A DNA stretch of 64,000 nt from Lumbricus terrestris (lineage: Eukaryota; Annelida; Clitellata; Crassiclitellata; Lumbricidae), in the NCBI GenBank assembly GCA_949752735.1, contig OX457047.1:39646995-39710994 (forward strand), read 5' to 3'. The notes below the pieces were generated by a model that was not told the origin of the DNA, searched no databases, and saw only the letters and a program-made list of their open reading frames with translations. A program made the position numbers and the translations under genes. Of the stretch, positions 1 to 11,561 are shown one piece after another (positions within the stretch are counted from its first letter, which is position 1; each line of letters opens with the position of its first letter).

Positions 1-385
1 GCCACCTTAAGCTAGGTTAAAGGTGTGCTTTTCATCCCTTCTAATATTTATCCATCATGAGCCCTCTCTCGTTTACTTTTACAAGGGTACTCTTACCCTT
101 TGTTTTGCAGTTTTTTTGCACATCAATTCAATCACGCAAATCCGTGCTTTCTCTGTGGTTGGCCCAGCGGTATGGAACCGTCTCCCTAGGTCACTCTCTG
201 GCACATTCTATAAGCACTTGAAAATTGCTCTTTATGGCCATGCTGGAGTCGGGAGCACGTTCGAGTAGTTTCCTTAACCATTTACTGACCGAGGTTATAG
301 GATTTCCTATAGCATTTACTACACTTAATAGGTAAAGGGTTAAAGAAGTGCTATAAAAATACTTGAATGAATGAACGAATAAAAA
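1..385 (+). mobile_element. 3' end of a non-LTR retrotransposon (LINE tail)
   Basis: The + strand reads RAFSVVGPAVWNRLP followed by a short basic stretch. This is the typical C-terminal end of CR1/L2-like reverse-transcriptase ORFs. A 3' tail follows (GGGAGCAC..GAGTAG..GTGCTATAAAAATAC) and ends in ATGAATGAACGAATAAA. The tail is interrupted by a short palindromic insertion at 274-343. The 5' part lies outside the window. The clade is an inference from the C-terminal motif only. Confidence 0.7.
274..343. mobile_element. ~70-bp palindromic MITE, copy 1 (TTAA ends)
   Basis: The element begins TTAACCATTTACTGACC and ends GGTAAAGGGTTAA, so its ends are inverted copies bounded by TTAA. It sits inside the LINE tail: removing it and one TTAA rejoins the tail as seen in other copies. 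Related copies are at 16140-16210 and 41243-41311. TTAA targets are characteristic of piggyBac-type transposases; the assignment to that superfamily is inference. Confidence 0.65.
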
Positions 386-419
386 AAATTGCACGACAAG
401 AATAGTGAAGAATAACTTA

Positions 420-3400
420 TTACACGGCAAGAATAGTGAAAAATAACCAAGGTGCATATCGACCTGTCATCACATCCTCCTCCCCCTCCTCAGTTGCCCC
501 AAAGTAATCGATGGCTTTAAGGTTCGGTTGATTACAACTGAAAAGAAACTCCTCAACTTTCTCGACCGCTTTCGTAAACCGCCTTGACACGTCGTCTGGC
601 ATTTCAGTGTTCTAAAGAACAACGCAAAAAGTTTAAGTAAACGTCTTGGAGAACACAATCACTAACAATACGTGGAAATCTTGCAACTTCGATAGCAACG
701 CTATTCTAAAAGCAAAACTAAACAAGCGTGAATATATCAAATTTCGAAAGTAACAAAACTGGAAAGTACATAGACTCTGCAAACCTTGTGAGCATCGTAG
801 TCTTTGGAGATTGGCTGCATCCTCCTTGAGCTGTAGTTCATGGACAGTGGCCTAAAAATGTCAACAATGCTGTAGAGTACAGTGCAAGGTCGTAGCCAGA
901 ATTTTATTTGGGGTTGGGGATATTTAATCAAACAGGCCGACAAACAATCCACGAATCAATGGACTAAGGGGCTTGGGGGATGATTTAGTCCATTGTAAAA
1001 TGTCACATTGAAATGGGAGCTTCCAAATGAAATCCTCTTAGTCCTTAATCACAATTGTGTTAGTAAATGCATTATTATTTCATGGTAGGATCATTTTATT
1101 TCGGGGTCATTCAAACACCTAAAACAACCTCCTAGGTACAGCCTTGGTACAGTGCAACAGATCTAAACATATTTGGGGAATTGTTAGACAAACACATTCC
1201 AGCACTTTTGCAAGGTGCTCAAAAATACTACAAATATGTTCATATCGAATATATCAAAACATTTGATCATACTTATGTTTTAATTTATCGTTTTCATCAA
1301 ATTCGATGAATCGAACGCGAACTCTACGCAATCTCTCGCGTCGTTTCACCAACTTCAGAGCCTGCACATGCGGACAGAAAAAACGGACAATTTATATTTA
1401 GTACTGTTGTAAAAAATTCAACTCTATAGTAATTCTTCCTTCAAAGAGCACAAATCAAATCAACCTCCAATGGAATCAATGATGATGATGAAAATGAAGA
1501 TGGTGATGACGATGACGGCGATGATGATGATGATAATAATAATGTATTCCATCTAAAAAGACACAACCGTTAGTGTCCGGTCACTCCGGTGCATGTACTT
1601 CCTTTGATACAACAATGTAACGTACATGACGCACTCCAAATATGGCCATGTGCCTATATGCTGAATGTGCTACACTGGCTCCTCCAGCAGCGGATCTTGC
1701 ACCGGTTCAGCGCTTTGGTCATGCGCGGTCCTTGTTGGGTCTTGCTCCGGTCTGTCATCACAACCTCTACTGTCCAGTCCTGAATACAATGGGTCATTGC
1801 TCCCTTCGTTCAACAGGGTGTGCCCACCATCCCATTTGCACGAACAGCTAGCAGTATCGTGCCTTCTCGGTGGTTGGCCCCTCACTTTGGAACATGCTTC
1901 CTTAGAACTGTTTCTTAGAGCCTGAGGGATCATTTTCAACTCGGGCAAAACTAATAATAAAAAATATGGCATCATGGATATTTACATTTGTCGAAGACTG
2001 TAGTTAAAAATAGATTAAATTGCAAAAAGTCTATATAAACAAACCACAGCTGGCCAATGAGGATCTCGACCATATTTCGCCCAAATCAGGTCACCTTCCT
2101 CAAATTTCTCATCTGAAAAAAATCATAATTTAAACAACATTAGCATTCAACTGTGACCTGCTGTTAGCAGTTTTACAATTCTAAATTACATTCATTGACA
2201 TCTCAGACAACACTGGTCAGCAATAAGAACTTTAAAATTAAGAATAAAAGTTTTCTTTAGAAATCAAATTCATCACCTGGGACGAAATCAAATCTTGGAA
2301 GAGCATCATCATCATCGTCATCATCATCATCGTCGTTGGTAAAAGGTGTCAACGGCTGTTCCGTCAAACCAGTCGGTTGGTTATTATCGGGCAAATGAGG
2401 CAGGACAACGTTCTCAAGTTCAACAGCATTTGATTCTGGCTCCAGTTCGGACGCTTTCCGTTTCCCATTCCTCGTTTTCGTCGGAAGTATTCTTGTACTG
2501 AAAAAGAGAAAACAAACTGCACAGACACCATTTGATACACATGGGCTCAAAACCCATGTTGTCTAAATGGCTTGCTGGCCCCTTGAAGGCATCTGCCTGC
2601 CAATGTCGGAAGAAGCAGTAGTTTCAGTTTGACAATGTCAGTGTATTACAATGTCCAGAGATCATTAGCGTAGCACTCCTTGTTCATCCAGGCTCAGGGA
2701 TCGCACTGCCAAAGTTTGTATGTTTGCATGTGCACTTGTTGTTATGTCAAGCACTCTACTCAGAGGCACTCCCGACTGCAGAGTGGACACTGCATTGGAG
2801 TTTCACCCCGAAGTGAGCAATTGCGAGTGAAGGACTTGTCCAAGGTTCCTAAGCGGCGATTTGAGGTGGATTCAAACCTAAAACCTTTTGGCTTCAAGGC
2901 AACGACGCCACCACTACACCACAAAGTAAAAATAGTGGCCTAGTGTTATGCCTGAAGCCACTCAGCATCACGGCTTTCTGCAGACTAAACTGTCCAACAC
3001 GGCCCACTAGCTGCTTTTAGGCACATTGTTTGCCTACAGCCACACAGAAATTTTCCTATGTACTGAATGTAATGTAAAGTAATAGCAAGTAATGAGTAAT
3101 GGTAAGTAATAGCTAAGTAGCAGCAATATGCTCTAAAGAACAGCCATACGCTGCATCCATGCTGCTAGTTTTAGGAACTAATAGAAGAAAAACCGTACCA
3201 TTCAGATGAGACGTTGCAGACAGGTTTCTGCCGCCTTCTGCGCCGCTTTGCGGGTGGATGCTTTCCGGAATCCTCGTCTTCTGTGCAAGGGACAGCGGTA
3301 GATGGAGCAGAAGCAGATATTTCATGAGTCTGAGAAAGACTTTTATAACTGGTAAAAACACACAACAGTATAAAACCAAAGACACAACAGTCAGCCCTCG

Positions 3401-4196
3401 AATATAACACAATGGTCAGCCTTTGTCATATACAACCAAAGACGAAGTGCTCAGTGAGCCCTCAGATATAGCAGCCTCCCCTTGATGCTTTGCTGTCTTT
3501 CTAGGAGTCCTTCTCAGTCATTCTCATCTTAACGACGGTTTAATATGGCTGCACTTGGGATGGGAGAGCCACTTAGTAACCCCACTCGACGACGTGCTGT
3601 GCAAATTCACGTAATGAATGAATGATTGACTAAATGAACAGTACAATGTTCAGTTAGCTGTCGCATAAAACTAAAGGCACAACAGTTAGCCTGAGGTCGA
3701 AAACAACACAACAGTTAACTGTTGTTGCAGACAAAAAAAACACAATTTCAGGCGGCCTCACTTAAGACTTCCCCATTTTAACTTAAACTCACTCTCAGTT
3801 GCTCGACTTCGCGTGACCCATGGTGAGAATTGTTGGGGTTGATGGGGTTAAACCATCGTAGTATTTCTTAGGGTCTCATAGTATTGAAGTCTTCTTTTCA
3901 CACCCAAACTCTACGTGAATAAAAGTCCAGTTATTCTACAATTCTCACGCTGGGATGACAACAACTCATCAGAGTCTAACCCAACTTCTCTGAAGGATCA
4001 CGACCTTGATACATTCCACTTTTAAAGTGACCATTGATAAAGGTGCTATAGAAGTTGCAAGGTCATATCAAAAGCATCAGTGCACATACTTCTCTGTAGC
4101 GTCAGAAAGTGAATTGATGTTAAACGCCTTCAGCCTCTCAGAGCGGCGTCTTGTTTTCGACATTTCTTCGAGCATATTTTCGCCGATCAGTGCCAT
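420..4196 (-). CDS. PWWP-domain protein, 7 exons, 297 aa
   Basis: Minus-strand exons: 4196-4090, 3348-3199, 2497-2277, 2112-2045, 1361-1273, 851-785, 611-420 (stop TAA 422-420). All introns are GT-AG and the phases (2,2,1,0,2,0) join without a break. Residues 1-160 look disordered, with a basic run KRRRRRQK near 70-77 (likely nuclear signal) and about ten aspartates near 140-150. The PWWP domain begins at about 163: FEEGDLIWAKYGRDPHWPAV, where PHWP (177-180) is the signature. A beta strand RVRVRFIEFDE follows, then a helix PDDVSRRFTKAVEKVEEFL. PWWP domains bind methylated histone tails and DNA, so a chromatin role is likely. The exact subfamily (HDGF, MUM1/PWWP3, other) is not recognised. The last exon could instead splice at a weak donor near 466, giving a longer protein beyond the left edge. 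Confidence 0.85.
1480..1545. repeat. (GAT)n microsatellite
   Basis: Imperfect GATGATGATG and GATAATAAT run in the PWWP-gene intron between the exons at 2112-2045 and 1361-1273. No coding signal. Confidence 0.8.
1590..1965 (+). mobile_element. Degenerate non-LTR reverse transcriptase 3' end
   Basis: Fragments in shifting frames read LHWLLQQRILHRFSALV, then LLGLAPVCHHN, then YRAFSVVGPSLWNMLP. This is the order seen at the C-terminus of CR1/L2-type reverse transcriptases. Frameshifts and a stop show it is dead. The 3' tail CTGAGGGATCATTTTCAACTCGGGCAAAA followed by (AAT)n resembles the tail at 42255-42400. It lies in an intron of the PWWP gene. Confidence 0.7.
2735..2935 (-). mobile_element. tRNA-derived SINE with LINE-like tail
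   Basis: On the minus strand a degenerate Pol III B box (complement of GGATTCAAACC at 2868-2878) is followed by ACCTTGGACAAGTCCTTCAC, then a body and the tail GGGAGTGCCTCTGAGTAG. It has the same architecture as the copy at 61955-62155. It lies in an intron of the PWWP gene. Confidence 0.75.
3480..3635 (+). mobile_element. LINE 3' tail fragment
   Basis: Sequence resembling the end of the reverse-transcriptase ORF and tail (CTTAACGACGGTTTAATATGG..GAGCCACTTAGTAACCCC) ends in AATGAATGAATGATTG. It matches the general layout of the better preserved copy at 4735-4910. Degenerate. Confidence 0.5.
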
Positions 4197-4233
4197 TTAG
4201 ACTTCTAAAATTGGTAACCTGCACAAGGAAAAA

Positions 4234-4238
<5 letters not shown>

Positions 4239-4267
<29 letters not shown>
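4239..4267. repeat. (TA)n/(GT)n microsatellite
   Basis: ATATATATATGTGTGTGTGT run just upstream of the PWWP gene start codon. Confidence 0.85.
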
Positions 4268-4734
4268 TAGACAGAAAGTGTAATTTCTTGGATTATATAA
4301 TTATGTTCCCTAGAAAATGTACGCATACCCTTGGGTGTGTGCATATGTGCATAATCAGAGAATATGCGTTGAATCCTAATCCAAAACCCTAAATTTTGTG
4401 GGTATAATATTATGTATATACCCTTTTCAGCTGGAGTTCGGTTGTGAGCGCTCCAGAGTAGTAATCTTGAATGAGGCGTTATATATAAAACTCCATAATG
4501 AATTAATTAATGAATACGCATACCCTGATTAATATATGCATGCCATCAATTTTCAGTTAATATATAAAGCATGATTATGCACATTCCCTGTAAACAAAAA
4601 CGAATTTCAGCATCCTAATCAAGAATGAGCATTTCAATTCGAAAACGTGGAAGGAAATCCAAAATTAGACATTCACATCGTTTTGCATATCACCATTTAG
4701 AGTCATGATCGTACGCTAATAGCACTCATATCAC

Positions 4735-4910
4735 ATAGGACCCTCAACCTCGAATGGTCTTCCTCTGACCCTCCGCTCTATGTGTAAAAATCCTTCTCAG
4801 GCTTTCCTCTCTCATCTAAAGACAGTTTTATTTAGCCGCGCTGAGGTTGGGAGCGCCTCTGAGTAGCCCCCTGAAGAGGCGCAATATAAATGCATTTAAT
4901 GAATGAATGA
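4735..4910 (+). mobile_element. Non-LTR retrotransposon 3' end
   Basis: With one frameshift the + strand reads a reverse-transcriptase C-terminus (motif TWNGLPLTLR). The tail GGGAGCGCCTCTGAGTAG, CCCCTGAAGAGGCGCAATATAAATGC follows, ending in (AATG)n. This tail is the clearest LINE version of the one carried by the SINE at 61955-62155. Confidence 0.7.
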
Positions 4911-5972
4911 ATATGTGACACTCGTGAGGAAGGTAGGGCACCTTTCAATGCTACGTGAATTTGACAAATTTCATTAAATGGTCGCACATTTTCTAGCTCA
5001 CTAGCTTACGCAACTTGTTCCTTTCATATTTCAAAACAATACAATCTCCTTCATGTCAAAATAGCTGTCACACGTTGAGGCAATATTTCCAACAAAGCTT
5101 ACAAGTTACCAACATTGTCAGTCATCACAGAACACAAATTGGTGATTGTTACGTCAAGCTGAACAGAAGAATCTGAATTATGAATTCTTCTTCGGATTTT
5201 AAGTCAGCTGGGTGTGCCTAGTCAACCATGCAACGCGTATTTGTTTTACATGTATACATCGTAGGGATTGCTTTGAACTGGTCTGAAATTCATATTTCCA
5301 CATACTGCAATTACTGTGCACCATGTCACGTTCAATAATACTAAATGCCATGGCCACACTAACATTTTTAGCTCGTTGGTTGGATATCTTTATTTGTAGC
5401 AGGTGGTCTCTGTGGCTCACCGCTTGTGAACTCATGACACTTGTGAACAATAAATCTAGGCGTCCCTGTGGGCCTAGATCTTATCTAAAGGACACCATAA
5501 AACCGTTTAGGCATGCTGTACGTCGTGTAATCATAAGCTAGAAAATGTATGACCATTCAATAATATGTGTCGCATCAGTTAATTTGAAATTTGTACCTAG
5601 AGTTGCTTAGTAACAAACTGGACGATAATCAACATCTCCATTACACCGATACATAATGAAATCGAAATCGTTGCGATCCTTTTAAACGAACGAATGCGGA
5701 AGTGAAGATTTTCTAAAAGCGTTCTTTATTTTATAGCGCAAATTTTCTAGTCATTTATTCATTTATATAGCTATTCTGTGAAAAATATAGCTGTTATATA
5801 GCTATTCTGTGCTATAGCTCTTCTATACTTATATACAGGTCATATATAAAATGTAAACTATTATTATTAGTATTATTAAACTATCATTTCTAGCGCGCCT
5901 AAACAAAATAGAAATCTTGCACGAAAGCGCGTTAGGTAAATGTACTCGGATTTTAAATAGCGGCCCTATATG
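4911..5972. other. No recognisable gene
   Basis: AT-rich sequence on both strands without convincing exons. Short ORFs of 70-80 codons on either strand around 5200-5540 show no family motif or codon bias. Confidence 0.5.
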
Positions 5973-6137
5973 CAGGGCTTAAAATGTGACTGGACGGTCA
6001 TGTACTTATTTGAAAATCTGGACGCCGTCCTCCAACTTATTGTCCCTCACAGCCTGGAAAGGTAAGGGACGTCCAGGCACTTCTTTTGTAAAGACAAGAG
6101 GCGTCCAGGCACTTATTTTTGTACACTTTAAGCGCTG
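5973..6137. mobile_element. GGACG-rich MITE, copy 1
   Basis: Ends CAGGGCTTAAAATGTG and CACTTTAAGCGCTG are inverted. The interior repeats CGTCCAGGCACTTATTT. The same element occurs at 56360-56536 with a clear 8-bp target duplication and, truncated, at 58897-59030. The duplication is not clear for this copy. Confidence 0.65.
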
Positions 6138-7155
6138 CGTATTATGGCCGCGACCCTAGCTGTTCATATATTCACCTATGAGTAGATCTCGAGCAGGTGC
6201 TATTTAAGTTTTTATATTCTCAGAATAAATGAATTTGTTTGCATGTGCCTAAGCTTGGCTCCTTGTTATAGCTCTCCTTCAAGATATTACTACTCAGAAG
6301 CGCTCAGTACCGTACCATAGCCAAGGGCAACACAAATTTAATTGCATCCTTTTTGATAATATGATTTTTAAAAATTTAGTTGTAATGGTCCATCTTGCAC
6401 CCACTATGGGGCAGGAAGGGCCAATCTAATAAATCATTCCCCACGCATTAGTCTTTCATCATAGCATGTTCTGATCACATCATTCGCATGCAGAATACTA
6501 TTTTATGCACAAATAATTTATGTGATCGTCTATAATGTAAAACAGCGAGAATAACGCAGAAGTTACATTGGACTAGATATTTTAATTTGTTGGTGAATTT
6601 AGTGGTCCATCTTGCCCCCATGGTGGAACAAGATAAACCACTGCAATCATGTCCTTCGCGTTAATTGTCATTATTATTGTATCCAACAATTATTGCTATA
6701 GTAATAATAACATAAGAATTAAATAACATGTGAAATCGGACGAAAAAGTCAAACCACGCGAAAAATTCACACAAACGGGGCAAGATGGATCACAAGGTGC
6801 GTGTCCGTCTTGCCCCATCGGTGACTCATCCAACTCTCCCCCATGCGTAAGGTATAAACTTTTTACCAATTAAAAATTAAATCTACTGGGTATCCTGCCA
6901 ATACTGTTCGAATTCGTTAATACAGCAGAAAAGGGTGTTTAACCAAATCATTAGAAACCAAAATTGATACTACTTGCATCAAAAGTCTGTGACAATGTAC
7001 AATTGAATACTTAGCAAATAACTGTTTCTTGAAAATTGAACCGGACAGGTCTAAAATCAACTTTTCGCCATAAAAAACGAAAAAATGTCGTTTCGGTCGC
7101 TATTTTGGTCAAATCACCAAGGCGCCAACAGTATTACATTAATTAAAGTTCATTC

Positions 7156-7916
7156 AATGAAGGTCCTCAACATAGGCGTACGGGACATTTCGGCAGTGGG
7201 GGGGCAAAAAAATTTTTGGCCCGAAAAATCTGACGACCTTTTTTTTTAGTCATCCGCACAAAATTCTAAAATCTTACGACCTTTTTTACCCCTGCGTGCC
7301 CGAAAAATCCCTCCCGTACCTGTTTTGCCCGAAAAAATCTCCGAATTTTTTTTGCCCGTCCAAGTCTCTTTTGCCCGAAAAACACATTTGCCCGAAATTT
7401 GGGGGGCACTTGCCCCCCCTGGACCCCCGCCTCGTACGCCTATGGTCCTCAATACCACAATCTTCAGCACAGCGCTTTATGGCTGCGAGACATGGGTGTA
7501 GGCCTACACCGCCTCGATAAAAAGAAGGATCCTGGCATTTGAGAACAAATGCTACAGAAAGATCCTGAGAATAAAATGGACGCAAAAAATAACCAACGAA
7601 GAGATATTTCAGCGAGTGGACAGGGCAGAAACAATCTTACAAAAAGTTATGAGACGCAAATTAGGGCTTTTCGGCCATATCGCCAGAATGACGGACGACA
7701 GAAAACTTAAGATACTCTTGTTTTCGGAATAATGGACGGAAATAATAGGAGAGGCAGACCACATCGGGAATGGAAGGAGGACATAGAGGACTGGTGTGAT
7801 GACTCACTACAAAAGCTGTTCTACCTGGCCCAGGACAGAGGCGGTTGGAAGAAGAAGACGAAGTTGACATTGGACACCTACGAGCATATGGCTCATGGTG
7901 AATGATGATGATGATG
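7156..7916 (+). mobile_element. 5'-truncated non-LTR retrotransposon carrying a MITE
   Basis: The + strand reads ALYGCETWV, then RRILAFENKCYRKILRI, LGLFGHIARMTDDRKL and a GRPHREWKEDI-like stretch. These are the C-terminal landmarks of many non-LTR reverse transcriptases. The insertion is flanked by an 11-bp direct repeat, AAAGTTCATTC (7145-7155 and 7917-7927), and ends in (GAT)n. Stops and frameshifts are present. A hAT-like MITE (7171-7444) splits it. Confidence 0.8.
7171..7444. mobile_element. hAT-like MITE with perfect 8-bp target duplication
   Basis: Inverted ends CATAGGCGTACG and CGTACGCCTATG are flanked on both sides by GTCCTCAA (7163-7170 and 7445-7452). The interior is rich in TTGCCCGAAAAA modules. 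The 8-bp duplication fits hAT-type integration. It lies inside the LINE ORF between codons for MKVL and NTTIFS. Confidence 0.8.
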
Positions 7917-8056
7917 AAAGTTCATTCGGTAGGTGGCGACATCCTATATACCTTATATTGACGGGATCCATCATGCCCCAATGGTTCATCTCGCCCCTAG
8001 TTCCCCTAATTCTCACTCTGGAATAATTTTATAGTATCGCAATATAGGCTTACCAA

Positions 8057-9443
8057 CAGTGATTCCGTTAACGTGCGTCCGTGCGTCCCGGACGCACAAA
8101 TTTTGACGCCGGACGCACAAAAATAAAGGTGGTGCGTCCATGGACGCACTGAAGTTGTGGATGGACGCACAAATAAATTAACGATGCGTCCATGGGACAC
8201 CGATAAGAAATACCGTGGGGTCCATATATGTGCAACTGTCTCAGTTTTATGCATTGCGTATTACATTGTAACTGACTGGTTAGTGCACCATGGTGAATAA
8301 TTTATGCAATGACCTATTTATGAATATTTCATTTCTTTGTAAGTGAGCGACGCATATAGCCTACATGCAGACCTAGACCTAAACCATCGACATGTCTGCA
8401 ATATTAGGCTATAGCCTAGCGTTCAACCGTTCCAATGAGCTGGATTAAAAAGTAATGCTCGTCGTCGGATAGATCCTAAAATCAAGAAAATTAAAAGAAG
8501 TACAACAATGATAATATATTTTTTCTTGGAAAGTATAAAATTTATTATCGTCGGGAAGATTTGTACTAGGGCCTATATTATAGTTATAGGCTATATAGAG
8601 TCCTAAAATTTCCCTGTTTAGGCCTATTTTCAAAACGATGTCATTGCTAACGACAATCGCATATTAGTTCTCTCAGGTTCTGCCTTCATTCATTCATTTC
8701 AATAAGTTACATAACGCCTCTACAAGAAGCCCTCTCAGAGGCGCTCTCCAGTCAATATTAATTCATTATGATGCAATCTGATTGTGCTCTAACACCAACG
8801 TTTGCTTCTAAATGGCTGTTAATTTGTTCTCAAATTTTATAAACTAAAAACTTCTACTTATCGTTGGCTTAGGCTATAGCCTATAGGCCTATGGCCTACT
8901 TGACCTTTCACGATTCCAAGATACAGGCCTAGGCCTATATTTCATTCCAATTCAGCCTACCTCTGGAGAAGTTGGCTGTAATTTATGAGTTTATGACTTG
9001 GTATTTTCTGTATTGGTATCGACAACGTCAGATTTTAACAAACAAAAAATAGCCAACAGTAAAATGAATTTTATAGCTCACTTTAGCTATATAGCCTAAA
9101 TGAACTTTTGTACACGGAGGAGGGTTAGGACTAATTTTTACGTACGCAACTACTCATGTACGTGGCCGTTCGCAAAATGTACGAGTTGCAACAGAATGAG
9201 AAGGTCAAAAATACGAATTTTTGCGTAGTAGGTTACGTAATAATAGACCTAATGGTTGGGCCCTTTTTCGCCTGTAATATAAGAAGTTCGAAATTTTTTT
9301 ACATTTGGCCTACTATGGCCCGATGGGACTCCAAAAATGGATGGGCGTGGAGTCCATGACTCTTATCCATTTGGTGTGGACTCCAATTTTTTGGATGTGA
9401 TGCGTCCATGACTCCAAGAATTCAGACCTTAACGGAATCACTG
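8057..9443. mobile_element. 1.39-kb hAT-like element, no transposase seen
   Basis: The left end CAGTGATTCCGTTAACG and the right end CTTAACGGAATCACTG are inverted with one mismatch. Flanks are a perfect 8-bp repeat, CTTACCAA (8049-8056 and 9444-9451). Subterminal regions carry many GGACGCAC and TGGACTCC modules. No ORF resembling a hAT transposase was found, so it is probably non-autonomous. The interior contains a LINE-tail-like fragment near 8675-8760. Confidence 0.85.
8675..8762 (-). mobile_element. LINE/SINE 3' tail fragment
   Basis: TTCATTCATTCATTTC followed by ACATAACGCCTCTACAAG and CTCTCAGAGGCGCTCTCC is the reverse complement of the LINE tail described at 4735-4910. It is nested in the 8057-9443 element. 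Confidence 0.6.
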
Positions 9444-9505
9444 CTTACCAAGCTATAAACCTAGCATAGGCCTACGTAGATCTATAAGTACGTTGTGCGT
9501 CTTTG

Positions 9506-11561
9506 CAGGGGTTATTTTAACGTGCAGTTGGACACAAAGTGTGTAGTTGGAAAAGAGATTTGTGCAGTTGAAAATGAGATCTTGTGCAGTTACTTTTTGC
9601 CTAGTTGCGTGAACCGACGAGAAGTTATAATGGTAAAAAGTTGGACACAAACATGATAGTAACAGCCCAAAGTGAACATCTTTGAGGCGGTTTATTTGGG
9701 TGATATTTATGTTCAGGAAAAGAGCAGGCCTGTTGAAATTTGGAGTGAACTATAATAGATATATAGATATGGTGATTACATGCAGTTTTCAAGTCAAGCA
9801 TTAGACCGATACGGCGAAGGTTTTATATCCCCCAAATATTTCAGAAACATTATCACAAACATTATTATAGATTTCTACGGTGTTATCCACTGCTTGTCCA
9901 TAATTATCAATTTTAATACAGATGAAAGCCTAAACTGCCACCATTACGTTGTGTAAATTTAAAAAAAATTAAGATGCAGGTAGGGGGAATTATTCAAGTC
10001 TTAAACCACGTCTCTGAGTACCAACTTATAATTGAATTTGTCAAGGTAACAGCCTAAAATGCTATTACAACAGTGGAAAATGACTTTTTTTCAAACAATG
10101 GACGAGAAGAGAAAATTATGAGTAATTTTTTCAAATGACAGCTATAAGCGCCAGATTAACAGCGTGCAAATGAAAAAATTAAACAATAAGGAGGAGACTC
10201 TCTAAACTCTAAAACCATAGCTGTCAGCATTTAAAAAGAGCAATTTGGTTCAGATGACAGTTACAGTGTGGAAATTCAGAAATGTAAACAATGGGGAGGG
10301 GCATTTATTGAAGCCTTTTGGCGTGAAATTTGTGAGCAATTTTTTAAGATCACAGTCTAAAAGTTGTCATTATAATGTTGCAAAAAATATTTAAACAATG
10401 AGATGGGACACTTATTAAAGTCCAAAACCATGACTATCAGCACTGAAATGATGAGCAACCTCGTTAAATTACAACTTAGAATACCACCAGTGCAGTGTGG
10501 AGATTAAACAAAATTCGAAAATGGGATTGGTACATCACCTTCCAAATCCCCTACCCAGCTAGGTGCTCGTTCATTGGAAATTATTGTCCTTCGGTCGCTC
10601 GTTCGTTTCCCCAAACCCAGGACCAAGTCTGCGACTATGCTCTCACACACATTCTGGTTCTCATGAATGAATGACACCAGAGCTTGTAGCATATAAAATT
10701 TCCAGCAGTCGTACCCTAAGCCAAGTCGTGTTGTGGTAAAATATCATTTACATGTAGATCGGCGACGCGGCTCCTGGTTAAAACTGCTATTAGCCTAAAC
10801 AGTACATATTCGTGTTGATATGGGTGTCAGTATAGGCCTATCGATCAGTAATGACCATTTTGGAGGTTTGCTAATGATATTTATCGGTCTTACATCGTAT
10901 TTTGCAGTTAGTGGGTTATATTTTATACAAAATTTGAAATTGGCTCAAAGATTTTATTTCTTGGGAAAATATCTCATCTTGTCTGCTAGCTTTAGCAAAA
11001 CAATAATTATCATGTTGATCTTAATGACCAGGGTTTCAGAGCAGAAAAGCAACATTTAGACGTAAGCTACCCTTACATAGGCTTAGGCCTACTAGCGAAA
11101 CTTTGGAAGTGTCCAGGAACATAGGACCATTTAACTTTATTACACTTAACAATCTGTCTGAGCTATTTCCAATTCCAGCAACAGCAGAGGATCTGTAAAG
11201 GATCTTTAAGGGATCTCTAGTTGATTAAGGATATTGAAAAGTCTAAACGTCTAAGAACGTCTAGCTGATTTCATTCGTTAATTCATTGGGAGATTTGGGT
11301 ATGATGAACTTTGAGTCAAACATTGTCATAACAATTGATTTTGATCTTTAATATGAATTTGTTTAAAGTCGGAAAATCTTAATATTCAAACATCTAAAGC
11401 TCCAGTCGAAGGCCAAGCGCAAAGCACCAGCTTATTAACGAGCGCTCACCAAAAGCTGCTTCAGCTTTGGGGGACAAATCCCTGGTCAAGGACTTTCTTA
11501 TGTCCAGTCTCAAAATACGTCATTTATGTGCAGTTGAGAAAATTCCTTAAAATAACCCCTG
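9506..11561. mobile_element. 2.06-kb hAT-like element (GTGCAGTT family, long copy)
   Basis: The left end CAGGGGTTATTTTAACGTGC and the right end CCTTAAAATAACCCCTG are inverted. The flanking 8-bp repeat CGTCTTTG is perfect (9498-9505 and 11562-11569). Subterminal GTGCAGTT modules match two ~205-bp relatives at 27033-27238 and 34739-34943. The middle (about 10000-10500) contains degenerate ~120-bp repeats with AAACCATG and CTGTCAGCA. Possible ORFs such as 10820-11059 (hydrophobic, 79 codons) do not resemble a transposase. Confidence 0.85.

Larger units (their letters stand above)
6370..8015. mobile_element. Unclassified repeat with CATCTTGCCCC modules, interrupted by a LINE
   Basis: The modules TGGTCCATCTTGC..CCC and the inverted form GGGGCAAGATGGA recur near 6390, 6605, 6780 and 6810, and in altered form near 7970. 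The stretch at 7156-7916 is a later insertion. Neither a transposase nor clean ends can be seen, so the outer borders are approximate. Confidence 0.4.
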
